Shown: positions 24,121 through 36,224, numbered from the stretch's first letter. The stretch: DNA of 64,000 nt from Prauserella marina (GCF_002240355.1 NZ_CP016353.1:2096501-2160500), one strand, 5' to 3'. Notes: generated from the sequence alone by a model not told the origin. A program made the numbers and translations.

Positions 24121-25581
24121 ATGCCCGGCGCGCTCGACCTGCTGATCCGCAATGCCCGTGTCGTCGACGCCGACGGTGACCAAGGGGTTCGCGACGTCGC
24201 GATCCGGGAGGGCGTGATCGTCGCCGTCGAACCGGAGATCGCCACGCGAGCACTGCGGGAGATCGACGCGTCGGGACTCACGCTGCTGCCCGGCGTCGTC
24301 GACAGTCACGTGCACCTGACCGATCTCGCCGCGGGTGACAGGGTCACCAAGCGTTCGCCCGCGCACGAACGGCTGGCGCGGGCAGGGGTGACGACCGCGG
24401 TCGAGTTCTTCGACTTCGAGACGGTCCTCGACCAATGGCATGCCTCCTCGGCGGGGCTGACCATCCTCGGCCTGCAAGGACTTCCCGCCTACACCGACAG
24501 CACGCCGCTCGCGCGCATCACCGACGACGTGGCGAGCGCGCTGCGTGAAGGCGCCATCGGAATCAAGCTGCTCGGCGGGCATTTCCCGAGCAGCCCCGAC
24601 GCCTCGGCACACGCGATCGCCGAAGGGGAACAGGCCGGCTGCTATGTGGCCTTCCATGCCGGAACCACCGCGAACGGCAGCAATCTCGACGGGATGCGGG
24701 AAGCGCTGCAACTGGCCGATGGCAAGCCGCTGCACCTCGCGCACACCAACGCCTACCTGCGAGGCGCGGTCCTCGACCTGGTCGAGGAGAACACCACGGC
24801 GCTGCGATGGCTGAGCGAGCATCCGCAGGTTGTCAGCGAGGCGCATCTCGCGCCGCTGAACCTGTGCGTGGGCGCAATGGAGGGAGACCGGTTCACCGAC
24901 CACATCGTGGTGAACTGCCTGCGGCTCGGTGGTTACCCGCCCGAGCGCAGAGGACTGCTCGCCGCTTTCGCCGACGGGTTCGCCTACTGTCTTCGCCAGG
25001 ACGCGGTGGCGGCGACCCCGGTGACCGGCGACGAGGGCAGGGCGGTGTGGGAGGCCGATCCGGAACACACGAGCCTGTGTTTTCCGGTCAACCGCAGGCT
25101 TTCCGGCTTCATGCAGAGCAGCGCGCGCACGGCGGCCGACGGCACGCTGCGGTACGAGGGGGCAGGTGAGTTCGTCGTGGACGCCATTTCGTCCGACGGC
25201 GGGTACTGGCGCAACCTGATTCTCGACCAGGGGCTCGCGCTCGTGCAGTTCGGCGCCCTGAGTCTTGCGCAGCTTGCGCACAAGACCAGCAGGGCTCCCG
25301 CCGCGTTGTTCGGCATCCCCGGCAAGGGAAGTATCGCCCCCGGAGCCGATGCCGACATCGTCGGTGTCGATCGTGGACGGCGCGAGGTCCGGTTCACGAT
25401 CGCGGCGGGTGCGGTGATCTTCGACGGCGAGCGGGTCGTAGGCAGCGGCGGGGCCGTGCTGACCACGGAGCACGGCGGCGCCGCGCTGCGTGAGCGGAAC
25501 ATTCCGCACCGCGTGCTCGACCTGGAGGCGAGCGAGTTCCTGCGCAGGGGCAAGTCGGGTGGGCGGCTGGGCGGAGCCTGA
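24121..25581 (+). CDS. Dihydroorotase/hydantoinase-like amidohydrolase
   Basis: A 486-aa cyclic amidohydrolase. The opening LIRNARVVDADG and LLPGVVDSHVHLTDL supply the HxH zinc pair. Then come AIGIKLLGGHF with the Lys (carbamylated in this family), AFHAGT, LHLAHTNAYLRG and a C-terminal GSIAPGADADIVGVD. Such enzymes open hydantoin, dihydropyrimidine or allantoin-type rings. ATG at 24121 is fixed by CCGGAGG. It is divergent from a permease gene and may form one uptake-and-ring-opening unit with it. Substrate unknown. Confidence 0.87.
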   Translation: MPGALDLLIRNARVVDADGDQGVRDVAIREGVIVAVEPEIATRALREIDASGLTLLPGVVDSHVHLTDLAAGDRVTKRSPAHERLARAGVTTAVEFFDFETVLDQWHASSAGLTILGLQGLPAYTDSTPLARITDDVASALREGAIGIKLLGGHFPSSPDASAHAIAEGEQAGCYVAFHAGTTANGSNLDGMREALQLADGKPLHLAHTNAYLRGAVLDLVEENTTALRWLSEHPQVVSEAHLAPLNLCVGAMEGDRFTDHIVVNCLRLGGYPPERRGLLAAFADGFAYCLRQDAVAATPVTGDEGRAVWEADPEHTSLCFPVNRRLSGFMQSSARTAADGTLRYEGAGEFVVDAISSDGGYWRNLILDQGLALVQFGALSLAQLAHKTSRAPAALFGIPGKGSIAPGADADIVGVDRGRREVRFTIAAGAVIFDGERVVGSGGAVLTTEHGGAALRERNIPHRVLDLEASEFLRRGKSGGRLGGA

Positions 25582-25582
25582 C

Positions 25583-25687
25583 CCCGCGAGTCCCCCGCCC
25601 ACGCCGTCGAGTTCCGCACCCAGGCGCGCGAGTTCCGCACTCAGGTCGGCGAGTTCCGCGCCCGCCCCATCGAGTTCCGCTTTCGCG
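25583..25687. repeat. Five tandem 21-bp repeats (array B)
   Basis: Units at 25583-25603, 25604-25624, 25625-25645, 25646-25666 and 25667-25687, all variants of n3-GCGAGTTCCGCaCtCaGG. The array begins two bases after the amidohydrolase stop and ends 69 bases before the convergent MarR stop, so it lies between two 3' ends. Same family as arrays A and C. Confidence 0.88.
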
Positions 25688-25756
25688 TCCCGGCATCAGG
25701 CACCCGCATCCGTCAGTCGCCGAGACATCGACACCTTTTCCGGCGTCCCCACCGTC

Positions 25757-26293
25757 TCAAGTAGACGGATCGACCGGAAGATCCATATCGGAAATCCGGT
25801 CCTCGATGCGCTCCCGGAAGGGTTTCCGTTCGAGTGCCGAGGTCAGGTCGGCGACGACCTGGCTGAGTGAGTAAGGCACTTCGGACTCAAGCTCGGCGAC
25901 GGCGGCTTCGGTTGCCAGCCACTCGGCTTCGAGGAACGGGATGATCCGCTCGGCGCGCTCGGTGAGCACCACGGCGCGGGTGCGGGCATCGGGTCCCGGT
26001 TCGGTGGTGACGAATCCTTCCTTGCGCAGCGCGGCGACCGTCTGGCTCATGGCGGAATGGGTGAGTTCCAGCGCCTCGGCCAGTTCGCGGATCGTCATCG
26101 GGCCCCTGCGGCTCAACCGGATGAGCGGCTTGGTGAACCGGGGCCGGATGTTCGCCGCCCCGCGTTCGGCGTAGAGCCGGGCGATGTCGTCGTCCATGGC
26201 CTTCAGCAGAATCCGCAGCGGGCGCCAGTGGCTGTACTCGGTGGGGTCGGCGTCGTGCGCCTCCCGCGAGGAGAGTGGTCCGGTGCTGCTCAC
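25757..26293 (-). CDS. MarR-family transcriptional regulator
   Basis: A 178-aa winged-helix protein. The recognition part is MTIRELAEALELTHSAMSQTVAALRKEGFVTTEPGPDARTRAVVL (residues about 65-112), the classic MarR wing. Helical dimerisation parts lie at both ends. GTG at 26293 is the start. It is divergent from the first Na+/H+ antiporter with a 16-bp palindrome between them, so it likely regulates itself and that gene, and perhaps the operator at 23963. Confidence 0.87.
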   Translation of the reverse strand: MSSTGPLSSREAHDADPTEYSHWRPLRILLKAMDDDIARLYAERGAANIRPRFTKPLIRLSRRGPMTIRELAEALELTHSAMSQTVAALRKEGFVTTEPGPDARTRAVVLTERAERIIPFLEAEWLATEAAVAELESEVPYSLSQVVADLTSALERKPFRERIEDRISDMDLPVDPST

Positions 26294-26312
26294 CTGGCCA
26301 CTATAACCGCTT

Positions 26313-26328
26313 GTACCAGCGCTGTTAC
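26313..26328. promoter_or_regulatory. 16-bp palindrome between MarR and antiporter genes
   Basis: GTAcCAGCGCTGtTAC is a dyad with one mismatched pair (positions 4 and 13). It lies 20 bases from the MarR start codon and 58 bases from the antiporter start. It is the best candidate for the MarR operator. Confidence 0.5.
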
Positions 26329-26385
26329 GTCCAACGGGCGCGGTTCGTGCTGCTCATCGGCGCGCCAAGGAGCCAAGATAGGTGA

Positions 26386-28245
26386 ATGCACATCGCCGCG
26401 GAACTGGTGGGGCTCGTCATCGCGGTGCTCGCCGTGACAGCGGTGGCGAAGCGGCTGGACTGGCCAGCCCCGCTGTGTCTTGTGGTGGTCGGCGTCGGCG
26501 CGTCCTACGTTCCCGGCGTCCCCGACTATCACCTGCCGCCCGAGGTGGTGCTCGTCGGCTTGCTGCCACCGCTGCTCTACGCGACGGCGATCAGTTCCTC
26601 ACTGGTCGACTTCCGGATCAATCGCGGGCCGATCGCGTTGCTGTCGATCGGCCTGGTCATCTTCACCGCGCTCGGTGTCGGCGTGCTCGCCTGGCTGGTC
26701 ATTCCCGGCATTCCGCTCGCGGCCGGTATCGCGCTCGGCGCGGTGATCGCCCCTCCCGACGCCGTCGCGGCCACGGCGGTGGCCAGAAAAGTCGGCATGC
26801 CGCGCAAGCTGGTCAGCCTGCTGGAGGGCGAGAGCCTGTTCAACGACGCGGCAGCGCTGGTGGCGCTGCGTACCGCCATCGCGGCCATCGGCGGTTCGGT
26901 GACGATCTGGCAGGCGGGCGGCGACTTCCTGCTGGCGGCGGGGGCCGGTGCGCTGGTGGGCCTCGTCGTGGGATTCGCGGGCGCGCGGTTGCGCGCCCGG
27001 CTTGCCGACCCGGTCGCCGACACCGCGTTCTCGTTCATCCTGCCGTTCGTGGCCTACGTTCCCGCCGAGGCCGTCCACGGCTCAGGGGTGCTCGCCGTCG
27101 TCATCACCGGGCTGCTCATCGGGCACAACGCGCCGCGCACGCTCACCGGCTCCTCCCGGCTGGCGACAAGGCTGAATTGGCAGACCGTCCAATTCCTGCT
27201 GGAGAACATCGTCTTCCTGCTCATCGGCCTCCAGCTGAGGGGAATCCTGACGGAGGTGGCGCGCAGCGATCTTTCCGCCGGCACGCTGGCCCTCGTCTGC
27301 GCCGTGGTGCTCGCCGCCACCATTCTGCTGCGCTTCGCCTGGATGTTCGCCATCGGCGCGGCAAGCAGGCTGCTCGGCCGGAAAGCCTGGCCGTGGCGCT
27401 ACACGGTGGTGTTGTCGTGGGCTGGAATGCGCGGTGTGGTGACGCTGGCCGCCGCGTTCGTGCTGCCTGCCGACACCCCGGAACGCGCGGTGCTGGTGTT
27501 TGCCGCGTTCGTGGTCGTCGCGGGCACCCTGCTGGTTCAGGGCCTCACCCTGCCGTCGCTGGTGCGGGCGCTGCGCCTGCCGAGGCCCGATCCGGCCGAG
27601 GATTCTCTACAGGAGGCGGCGCTGCTCGACGACATGGCCCGTGCGGGTTACGAACGACTGGACCAGGTGCGGCGGCCGGGGGACCCTGAATACGTGATCG
27701 AGCGGTTGCGTGATCGCGTGCGCCACCGTTCGAACGCCGCGTGGGAGCAACTCGGCACGCAAGGTGGGGCAGGGGAGACGCCCAGCGAGATCTACCGGCG
27801 GCTGCGGCTGGAGATGCTGGCTGCCGAACGAGAGCGTTTCCTGGAATCCAGGGACGCGCGACGAGCCGACGACGTGGTGCTGCGCCGCGTACTGAGCCGG
27901 CTGGACATCGAGGAATCCATGCTCGACCGCACCCGTGACGACGACAACGAGACCGGCCGTGAGCTGCGCACTCCCGCCGCGACGGCGGGCAACTGCGAGC
28001 ACCTGACCACCGATTACGGCGACGTGCGCCCTTCGTCGGCGGACTCCTGCCTCGACTGCCTCGCGGAGGGCACGACGTGGGTGCACCTGCGGATGTGCGT
28101 GGTGTGCGGGCACGTCGGCTGCTGCGACTCCTCGCCTCGCAAGCACGCGAGCGCGCATTTCCGCGAGGGCGGGCATCCGGTGATGCGCAGTTTCGAACCG
28201 GGGGAGACCTGGCGCTGGTGCTTCGTCGACAAAGAGCTCGGCTGA
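26386..28245 (+). CDS. CPA1 Na+/H+ antiporter with C-terminal UBP-type zinc finger
   Basis: A 619-aa fusion. Residues 1-400 are a NhaP/CPA1 exchanger with 12-13 helices; APPDAVAATAVARKVGMP and GESLFNDAAALVALR carry the conserved transport Asp and the ND motif. Residues about 400-520 are a charged helical linker. Residues 520-619 hold a zf-UBP domain: CEHL, CLDC, CVVCGHVGCC, KHASAHFREGGHPVMRSF and the ending WRWCFVDKELG. In eukaryotic proteins zf-UBP binds ubiquitin C-termini; in bacterial antiporters its partner is unknown. ATG at 26386 follows AAGGAG. Confidence 0.9.
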   Translation: MHIAAELVGLVIAVLAVTAVAKRLDWPAPLCLVVVGVGASYVPGVPDYHLPPEVVLVGLLPPLLYATAISSSLVDFRINRGPIALLSIGLVIFTALGVGVLAWLVIPGIPLAAGIALGAVIAPPDAVAATAVARKVGMPRKLVSLLEGESLFNDAAALVALRTAIAAIGGSVTIWQAGGDFLLAAGAGALVGLVVGFAGARLRARLADPVADTAFSFILPFVAYVPAEAVHGSGVLAVVITGLLIGHNAPRTLTGSSRLATRLNWQTVQFLLENIVFLLIGLQLRGILTEVARSDLSAGTLALVCAVVLAATILLRFAWMFAIGAASRLLGRKAWPWRYTVVLSWAGMRGVVTLAAAFVLPADTPERAVLVFAAFVVVAGTLLVQGLTLPSLVRALRLPRPDPAEDSLQEAALLDDMARAGYERLDQVRRPGDPEYVIERLRDRVRHRSNAAWEQLGTQGGAGETPSEIYRRLRLEMLAAERERFLESRDARRADDVVLRRVLSRLDIEESMLDRTRDDDNETGRELRTPAATAGNCEHLTTDYGDVRPSSADSCLDCLAEGTTWVHLRMCVVCGHVGCCDSSPRKHASAHFREGGHPVMRSFEPGETWRWCFVDKELG

Positions 28246-28249
28246 GAGG

Positions 28250-29878
28250 TTACTGCGCGGCTGCCGCGGCTTCCTCGTAGTCGAGGCGCTCCAGTTCCCT
28301 TCTCACCGTTTCGTCGTCGAGCTGGCCGGTGCGCTGTGCCTTGGCGAGTGCTTCCCGCTGCGCGGCCAGTATCGCCCTGCGCACGGCGACCATGGTCTCG
28401 CGCGCGCCCTGCATGCGCGCGGCGTCGCGCTCGGTGTCGGCGTCGCGGTCGTCGGCCGCTCGGTGAGCCCCGATCGCGGCCGCCAGCCTGCGATCCAGTT
28501 TGGCGAGCACGGCGGGGTCGGCGCCCTCAGGCGGGTCGCTTTCGATGCTGCGCAGCCGCTGCTCGGCGGCTGTTCGCTCGATCCCGCGCGCGGTCTGGGT
28601 CGCCTCGGCTTCCTCCTCTTGTTCCCGGGGAGCCGATATCCGCAGCGCGCGGATCAACGGTGGCAGCGTCGGACCCTGGATCAGCAGGGTACCCACCGCG
28701 ACGACGAAGGCGAGCGCGACGATGACCTCCCTTCCGGGGAAGGCGTCACCGGAGGCGGTGATCGCCGGAACACCGGCCGCCGCGGCCATCGTCACCACGC
28801 CGCGCATCCCCGACCAGGAGATCACCGTCATGTAGCGCCACGAGGTCCTCGGTCTGGCCTCGCCCCGTGTGCGCCGGTCGAGCCAGCCGCGAAGCAGGCG
28901 GTTCTGGCCGAAGACGACGAAGACCCACACCGGCCGGATCAGCAGCACCGTGCCCAGCACGGCGAGCGCGGACAGGGTGAAGACCTGCCAGGAGATCTCC
29001 CCCGCGAGGTCGGCGAACACGAACTTGCATTGCAGCCCCATGTAGGCGAAGACGAAGGCCTCAAGCAGGGCATCCAGGCTCGCCCACACCTGGCGAGCCT
29101 GTAGCCGGGTCCCGAAACCGGTCTGGATGTCCCGGTGACCGAGGGTGAAGCCCGCGACGACCACGGCGAGCACTCCCGAAGCGTGGACCTCTTCCGCCAG
29201 CAGGTACGCGGCGAAGGGCACGAGCAGTCCGAGTGCGGTTTCCAGGCCGCTGTCCCTGAGCCGTTGCCGCAGCCAGTGCACGAGGACGCCGAGCGCGTAC
29301 CCGAGGAGCGCGCCGACGGCCGCGGCGTAGCCGAACAGCAGCAGCGGGTTGTCGTCGAACAGTTCGTGGTTGCCGGTCACCGCCGCGATGGTGAGGGTGT
29401 AGATGGTGAGCGCGGCCGCGTCGTTGACGAGGCTTTCGCCGGTCAGTATCGCCATGAGCCGTTTGGGAAGGCCGAGCCTGCGGCCGACGGCCAGCGCGGC
29501 CACGGCGTCCGGCGGGGCGACCACGGCGCCGAGCACCAGCGCCGGAGCCAGCGCGAGCCCAGGAACCACCCACCACGCGACGAGCCCTGTCGCCAGCGTC
29601 GACACCACGACGAGACCGACCCCGAGGGTGAGAATGGGTTTGAGGTTTCTCGCGAAGCTCACCACGGAGAGATTCAGCGCGGCCGAGTACAGCAGCGGCG
29701 GCAGCACGACACCGAGGATCAGGTCGGCGGGCAACGCGAACCGGGGCAGGTCGGGAATGAACGAGATCGCCGAGGCGAGCACGACGACCACCAGCGACGG
29801 TTGCAGTCCACGGCGGTTGGCGATCGCGGTGACCGTGATCGCGCAGACGACGACGAGTAGCAGTTGAATCCGACTCAC
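28250..29878 (-). CDS. CPA1 Na+/H+ antiporter
   Basis: A 542-aa exchanger with 12-13 helices, the conserved APPDAVAALAVGRRLGLP and GESLVNDAAALTIY motifs, and a long acidic/basic cytosolic tail (residues about 420-542) rich in Ala, Arg and Glu and likely coiled. There is no zinc finger. GTG at 29878 with GGTGAG around it is the start. It is convergent with the other antiporter, only four bases apart, and is about 45% similar by eye in the core. It may be a second exchanger with other ion preference. Confidence 0.88.
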   Translation of the reverse strand: MSRIQLLLVVVCAITVTAIANRRGLQPSLVVVVLASAISFIPDLPRFALPADLILGVVLPPLLYSAALNLSVVSFARNLKPILTLGVGLVVVSTLATGLVAWWVVPGLALAPALVLGAVVAPPDAVAALAVGRRLGLPKRLMAILTGESLVNDAAALTIYTLTIAAVTGNHELFDDNPLLLFGYAAAVGALLGYALGVLVHWLRQRLRDSGLETALGLLVPFAAYLLAEEVHASGVLAVVVAGFTLGHRDIQTGFGTRLQARQVWASLDALLEAFVFAYMGLQCKFVFADLAGEISWQVFTLSALAVLGTVLLIRPVWVFVVFGQNRLLRGWLDRRTRGEARPRTSWRYMTVISWSGMRGVVTMAAAAGVPAITASGDAFPGREVIVALAFVVAVGTLLIQGPTLPPLIRALRISAPREQEEEAEATQTARGIERTAAEQRLRSIESDPPEGADPAVLAKLDRRLAAAIGAHRAADDRDADTERDAARMQGARETMVAVRRAILAAQREALAKAQRTGQLDDETVRRELERLDYEEAAAAAQ

Positions 29879-30094
29879 CTCGGGTGTTTTCCGTGGTCAG
29901 GTGAAATCCGGGCGGGACACGATAACGGGTGCTGAGGGCCCGCTCGTGTCGTTGCCACCACCGTGGGCGCGTCAGCTTTCGTGGGAGCGTCCGGGCGGCC
30001 TGAGTATGCTCGCGGGAATGGGAAGCCGCCGGGACCGCCGCGGAACGTCCACTGTGGATTCTCTCCGCACCGTAGAGGAAAGGCAGGCACGCGA

Positions 30095-30580
30095 ATGACC
30101 ATTGGCGAGATCGAACTGCGCACGCTGTCCGGTGAGCCGGCCACGCTTGGCGGGCTCGGCAAGCGGGTGCTGCTTGTCGTCAACGTCGCGTCGAAGTGCG
30201 GGCTGACCCCGCAGTACGAGGGCCTGGAGCGGTTGCAGCGGCGTTTCGCTGACCGGGGTTTCTCGGTGGCCGGATTCCCGTGCAACCAGTTCGCGGGGCA
30301 GGAACCGGGCTCGGCGGAAGAGATCGCGGAGTTCTGCTCGGCGACCTACGGGGTCAGTTTTCCCGTTTTCGAGAAGGTCGACGTCAACGGCGAGGGGCGG
30401 CACCCGGTGTTCGCGGAGCTGACCGGGCATCCCGACGCCGACGGCGAGGCAGGCGACGTGCGGTGGAACTTCGAGAAGTTCCTCGTCGGCGGTGACGGCG
30501 CCGTGCTCGCGCGCTTCCGGCCGACGACCGAGCCCGAATCAGCCGAGGTCGTTGCGGCCATCGAGGCCGCGTTGAGCTGA
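30095..30580 (+). CDS. Glutathione peroxidase family thiol peroxidase
   Basis: A 161-aa peroxidase. The peroxidatic Cys35 lies in NVASKCGLTPQY; further motifs are FPCNQFAGQEPG with the resolving region and WNFEKFLV with the family Trp. A Cys, not selenocysteine, is encoded. In actinomycetes this family usually takes electrons from thioredoxin or mycothiol systems. ATG at 30095 follows AGGAAAGG. A terminator lies directly behind it. Confidence 0.92.
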   Translation: MTIGEIELRTLSGEPATLGGLGKRVLLVVNVASKCGLTPQYEGLERLQRRFADRGFSVAGFPCNQFAGQEPGSAEEIAEFCSATYGVSFPVFEKVDVNGEGRHPVFAELTGHPDADGEAGDVRWNFEKFLVGGDGAVLARFRPTTEPESAEVVAAIEAALS

Positions 30581-30594
30581 TCGCGGATCACTGT

Positions 30595-30631
30595 CGTGGG
30601 GCCGGTGCGGTGCACCGGCCCCACGGCTTTT
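30595..30631 (+). terminator. Terminator of the glutathione peroxidase gene
   Basis: A 13-bp perfect stem, 30595-30607 with 30613-30625, with a five-base loop, followed by GCTTTT. It starts 14 bases after the peroxidase stop. Confidence 0.85.
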
Positions 30632-30643
30632 CGAGGCAGTTTG

Positions 30644-30672
30644 TGCAAGCTTGCAGTTTCTGCAATCATTGC
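30644..30672. promoter_or_regulatory. Two dyads upstream of a TetR gene
   Basis: TGCAAGCTTGCA (30644-30655) is a perfect 12-bp palindrome. GCAATCATTGC (30662-30672) is a second dyad ending five bases before the GTG start. Both share the half-site GCAA/TTGC and sit where an autoregulating TetR repressor would bind. Confidence 0.5.
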
Positions 30673-30676
30673 GGAC

Positions 30677-33692
<3,016 letters not shown>

Positions 33693-33696
<4 letters not shown>

Positions 33697-34655
33697 CGGT
33701 CGGCCAGTTCGTCGTTCCGTGGTGTCGTGCGTGCCCAGTACGTCGCCAGCAGCGCGCCGGACACGTTGTGCCACACCGAGAACAACGCCGCGGGCAGCGC
33801 GGCCAGCGGCGCGAAGTGCGCGGTGGCGAGACTCGCGGCGAGGCCGGAGTTCTGCATGCCGACCTCGATGCTGATGGCTCGCCTCGCGCGCACGTCGACG
33901 CGGAAGGCCGCTGCCGCCGCGTAGCCGAGCAGCAGACCGGCTCCGTTGTGCAGGATGACGGCGAGCACCAGCACGGCGCCGCTCGTGGTGACCGCGTCGG
34001 CGTTGGAGCCGATGACCCCGAACACCACCGCCATGATGCCGACCACCGAGACCAGCGGAAGGTAGGGCAGGACGCGTTCCACGAACCGGCTCGCGACGGC
34101 GCGGACGAGCAGACCCGCCACGACGGGGATCAGCACGACCTGAACGATTGAGAAGAACAGGTCGCCGAACCCGACGGGAAGTCCGGAACCGGCGAGCCAC
34201 AACACGAGCAGCGGGGTCAGCACGGGCGCGAGCAGGGTCGCGATCGAGGTCAGCGTCACCGAGAGGGCCACGTCGCCCCTGCCGAGGTAGACGATGACGT
34301 TGGAGGCCGTTCCGCCGGGGGCGGAGCCGACCAGCACCATGCCGATCAGCAGCGCTCCGGACAGCCCGAGCAGCGAACTGATTCCCCACGCGGTCAGCGG
34401 CATGATCAGGAACTGCGCCGTGAGCCCGAGCAGCACGAGGTGCGGCCGGCGCAGAACGAGCGCGAAGTCGGCGGCCCGCAGGGTCAGCCCCATGCCGAAC
34501 ATGATGATGCCGAGCAGCAGCGGAACGTAGTCGGTCACGACCGCGGCCTGCTCGGGGACGAACAGGGCGGCCGCGCCGGCGACGAGGACGAGCAGGGCGA
34601 ACCAGCGGCCCGCGAAGTCGGCGGTCGTCCTGAGTACGCCGTGGTTCTGCGGCAT
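33693..34655 (-). CDS. BASS-family (bile acid:sodium symporter-like) transporter
   Basis: A 320-aa membrane protein of ten helices. Typical segments: GIIMFGMGLTLRAADFALVLRRPH, GSAPGGTASNVIVYLGRGDVALS (the ion-site region) and EVGMQNSGLAASLA. BASS carriers move organic anions or sulfonates with Na+. ATG at 34655 follows GGGGG; the longer frame from 34697 has no ribosome site. It is coupled to the TauE/SafE gene, so the pair may handle sulfonate or sulfite. Confidence 0.87.
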
Positions 34656-35055
34656 GATGCCCCCGGGAAGTCGGTGTCGATCAGCGGACCGGACCACTCT
34701 AGGTCGTCTCTGATGATCCTTTGCCGTGCGCGGCGGACACGACCTGGGCCACCGGACCGGAGAGCACCTTTAGTCCACAAAGGACACGTGGGGGTAACTG
34801 CGGTGAGACGGTTGTATCTCGATCACGTATCGGTCGCCGAGGTCGCTGGGATGCGCGCTGACGAGAATTAATCGGAAACCGAGGTTCGGTGCCGGGGCCG
34901 AGCGGCTAGTGTTGCCTTCGCCCGGCAGGTGCGGTCAGGGAAGGTGGCGTGCTTTGTGACTGTCCAGCAAGCAGGGGACGGGTGCCGGTGAGTACCACCA
35001 GCAAGGTCGTTGTCGGCGTGGCGGGCCTCGGCGTGAACCGGCCGCCGGACCGCGC
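34656..35055. other. Intergenic stretch without a supported gene
   Basis: A 400-base stretch between the BASS gene and the PP2C locus. It contains an inverted repeat CCTTT...AAAGG near 34766-34783 and several very short open frames. The right end blends into the remnant described next. No gene is supported. Confidence 0.4.
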
Positions 35056-35121
35056 GGCACGCTCGACCGCATCGCGCTCGTCGACAGCGCCGACCAGATC
35101 AGGCCGAGGACGTGGCTCCAG
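35056..35121 (+). pseudogene. C-terminal remnant of a PknG-like kinase
   Basis: In frame with the PP2C gene and directly ahead of its ATG, the DNA encodes GTLDRIALVDSADQIRPRTW. Its end, R-x-ALVD-x-A-x-x-(V/I)RP, matches the conserved C-terminus of PknG (RYALVDMANKVRP in mycobacteria). Upstream of it the frame meets a stop at 34957-34959 and no kinase or TPR domain is present. It is best read as the last about 20 codons left after a deletion. Confidence 0.4.
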
Positions 35122-36201
35122 ATGACCGACGAAGCAGCAGGCAGCATCCAGCAGGTCGTGGCCTGCCCGCATTGCGCGGAACCGGTGGGCGCCGCCGACC
35201 GGTTCTGCCAGGACTGCGGCGGCAGCCTGCTCGTGTGCCGTACCCCGCTCGGCGGGCCGGAAGGGCGGGTCAGCTCCACCGATTGCGTCGCCTGCGGCAG
35301 TGCCCAGCTCGATCCGGACGGATTCTGCGCCGACTGCGGAAGGGCGCAGCCTTCGGGAAGAGACCGCATGGAATACGACCTCGGCTTCGTCGCGGGCGTC
35401 AGCGACAGGGGAACGCGCAGGAGCCGCAACGAGGACTCGATGGCCTTCGCCGTCGTGAACACCCCTGATCGCCAGGAAGCCGTCGTCGCCGTCGTCTGCG
35501 ACGGGGTGGCCACGTCGGAACGAGCCGACAGCGCGTCACAGGCCGCCGCCGACGCCGCGCTGACCGCCCTCGTCGAAGGTGTCCTCGACGGCATCGGCGA
35601 CGAGGCGGCGACCTCGGCAGGCGTGAGCGCGGCGAGTGAGGCCGTCGCCGCGCTCGCGAGACCTGACGCGCCGGGCATCGCGCCGTCCTGTACCTACGTT
35701 TCCGTCGTCGTTGCCGACGGCACCGCGACCGTCGGCTGGGTCGGGGACAGCAGGGCCTACTGGCTCGGCAAGCCCTCCAGTCCGCTCACCGCCGACGACA
35801 CCGTCGCGGCCGAGTTGATGGCGGAGGGCATGAGTGAGGTGGAGGCGTACTCGGTCTCGCAGGCGCACGCGCTGTCCCGCTGGATCGGCGCCGACGCGGC
35901 GACGGCCGCGCCGAGACTGGCCACCATCACCCCGGCTGAACCCGGCTACCTGCTGTTGTGCAGCGATGGGCTGTGGAACTACGTTCCGGAAGCGGGAACA
36001 CTGCACGACCTCGTGAACACGGCCGTTTCGTCCTTCGAGCGCGGAGCGGAAGAGCGCACGGCGGGTACCGCGCCGATGACCGCGGCCGTCGAGCTGACGA
36101 GGCTGGCCATCGAACTCGGTGGCAACGACAACATCACCGTCGTCGTCGTTCCCTTCCCGCCCACCGGTGGGTGCTCCAGCCCGCCAACGAAGCCACGCTG
36201 A
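35122..36201 (+). CDS. PP2C serine/threonine phosphatase with N-terminal zinc ribbons
   Basis: A 359-aa phosphatase. Residues 15-80 hold two zinc ribbons (CPHC...CQDC and CVAC...CADC). The PP2C domain follows with SDRGTRRSRNEDS, VCDGVATSE, WVGDSRAYWLG, LLLCSDGLWNYV and GGNDNITVVVV, which carry the Asp residues that bind two metal ions. In actinomycetes this type stands next to pknG, FHA and VWA genes; here only a pknG remnant is left. The ATG at 35122 has GAGGA upstream. It probably counteracts Ser/Thr kinases. Confidence 0.9.
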   Translation: MTDEAAGSIQQVVACPHCAEPVGAADRFCQDCGGSLLVCRTPLGGPEGRVSSTDCVACGSAQLDPDGFCADCGRAQPSGRDRMEYDLGFVAGVSDRGTRRSRNEDSMAFAVVNTPDRQEAVVAVVCDGVATSERADSASQAAADAALTALVEGVLDGIGDEAATSAGVSAASEAVAALARPDAPGIAPSCTYVSVVVADGTATVGWVGDSRAYWLGKPSSPLTADDTVAAELMAEGMSEVEAYSVSQAHALSRWIGADAATAAPRLATITPAEPGYLLLCSDGLWNYVPEAGTLHDLVNTAVSSFERGAEERTAGTAPMTAAVELTRLAIELGGNDNITVVVVPFPPTGGCSSPPTKPR

Positions 36202-36224
36202 ACCGCCACGCCCCCTTGCCGCCT

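Noticed and set aside
30095-30580. Selenoprotein glutathione peroxidase
   Set aside because: The catalytic position is a TGC cysteine codon; no in-frame TGA occurs.
35122-36201. Reading the PknG-like residues as part of the phosphatase
   Set aside because: The zinc ribbon starts a few residues after the ATG at 35122 and the upstream frame is of a different character, ending the match to PknG exactly at the ATG.
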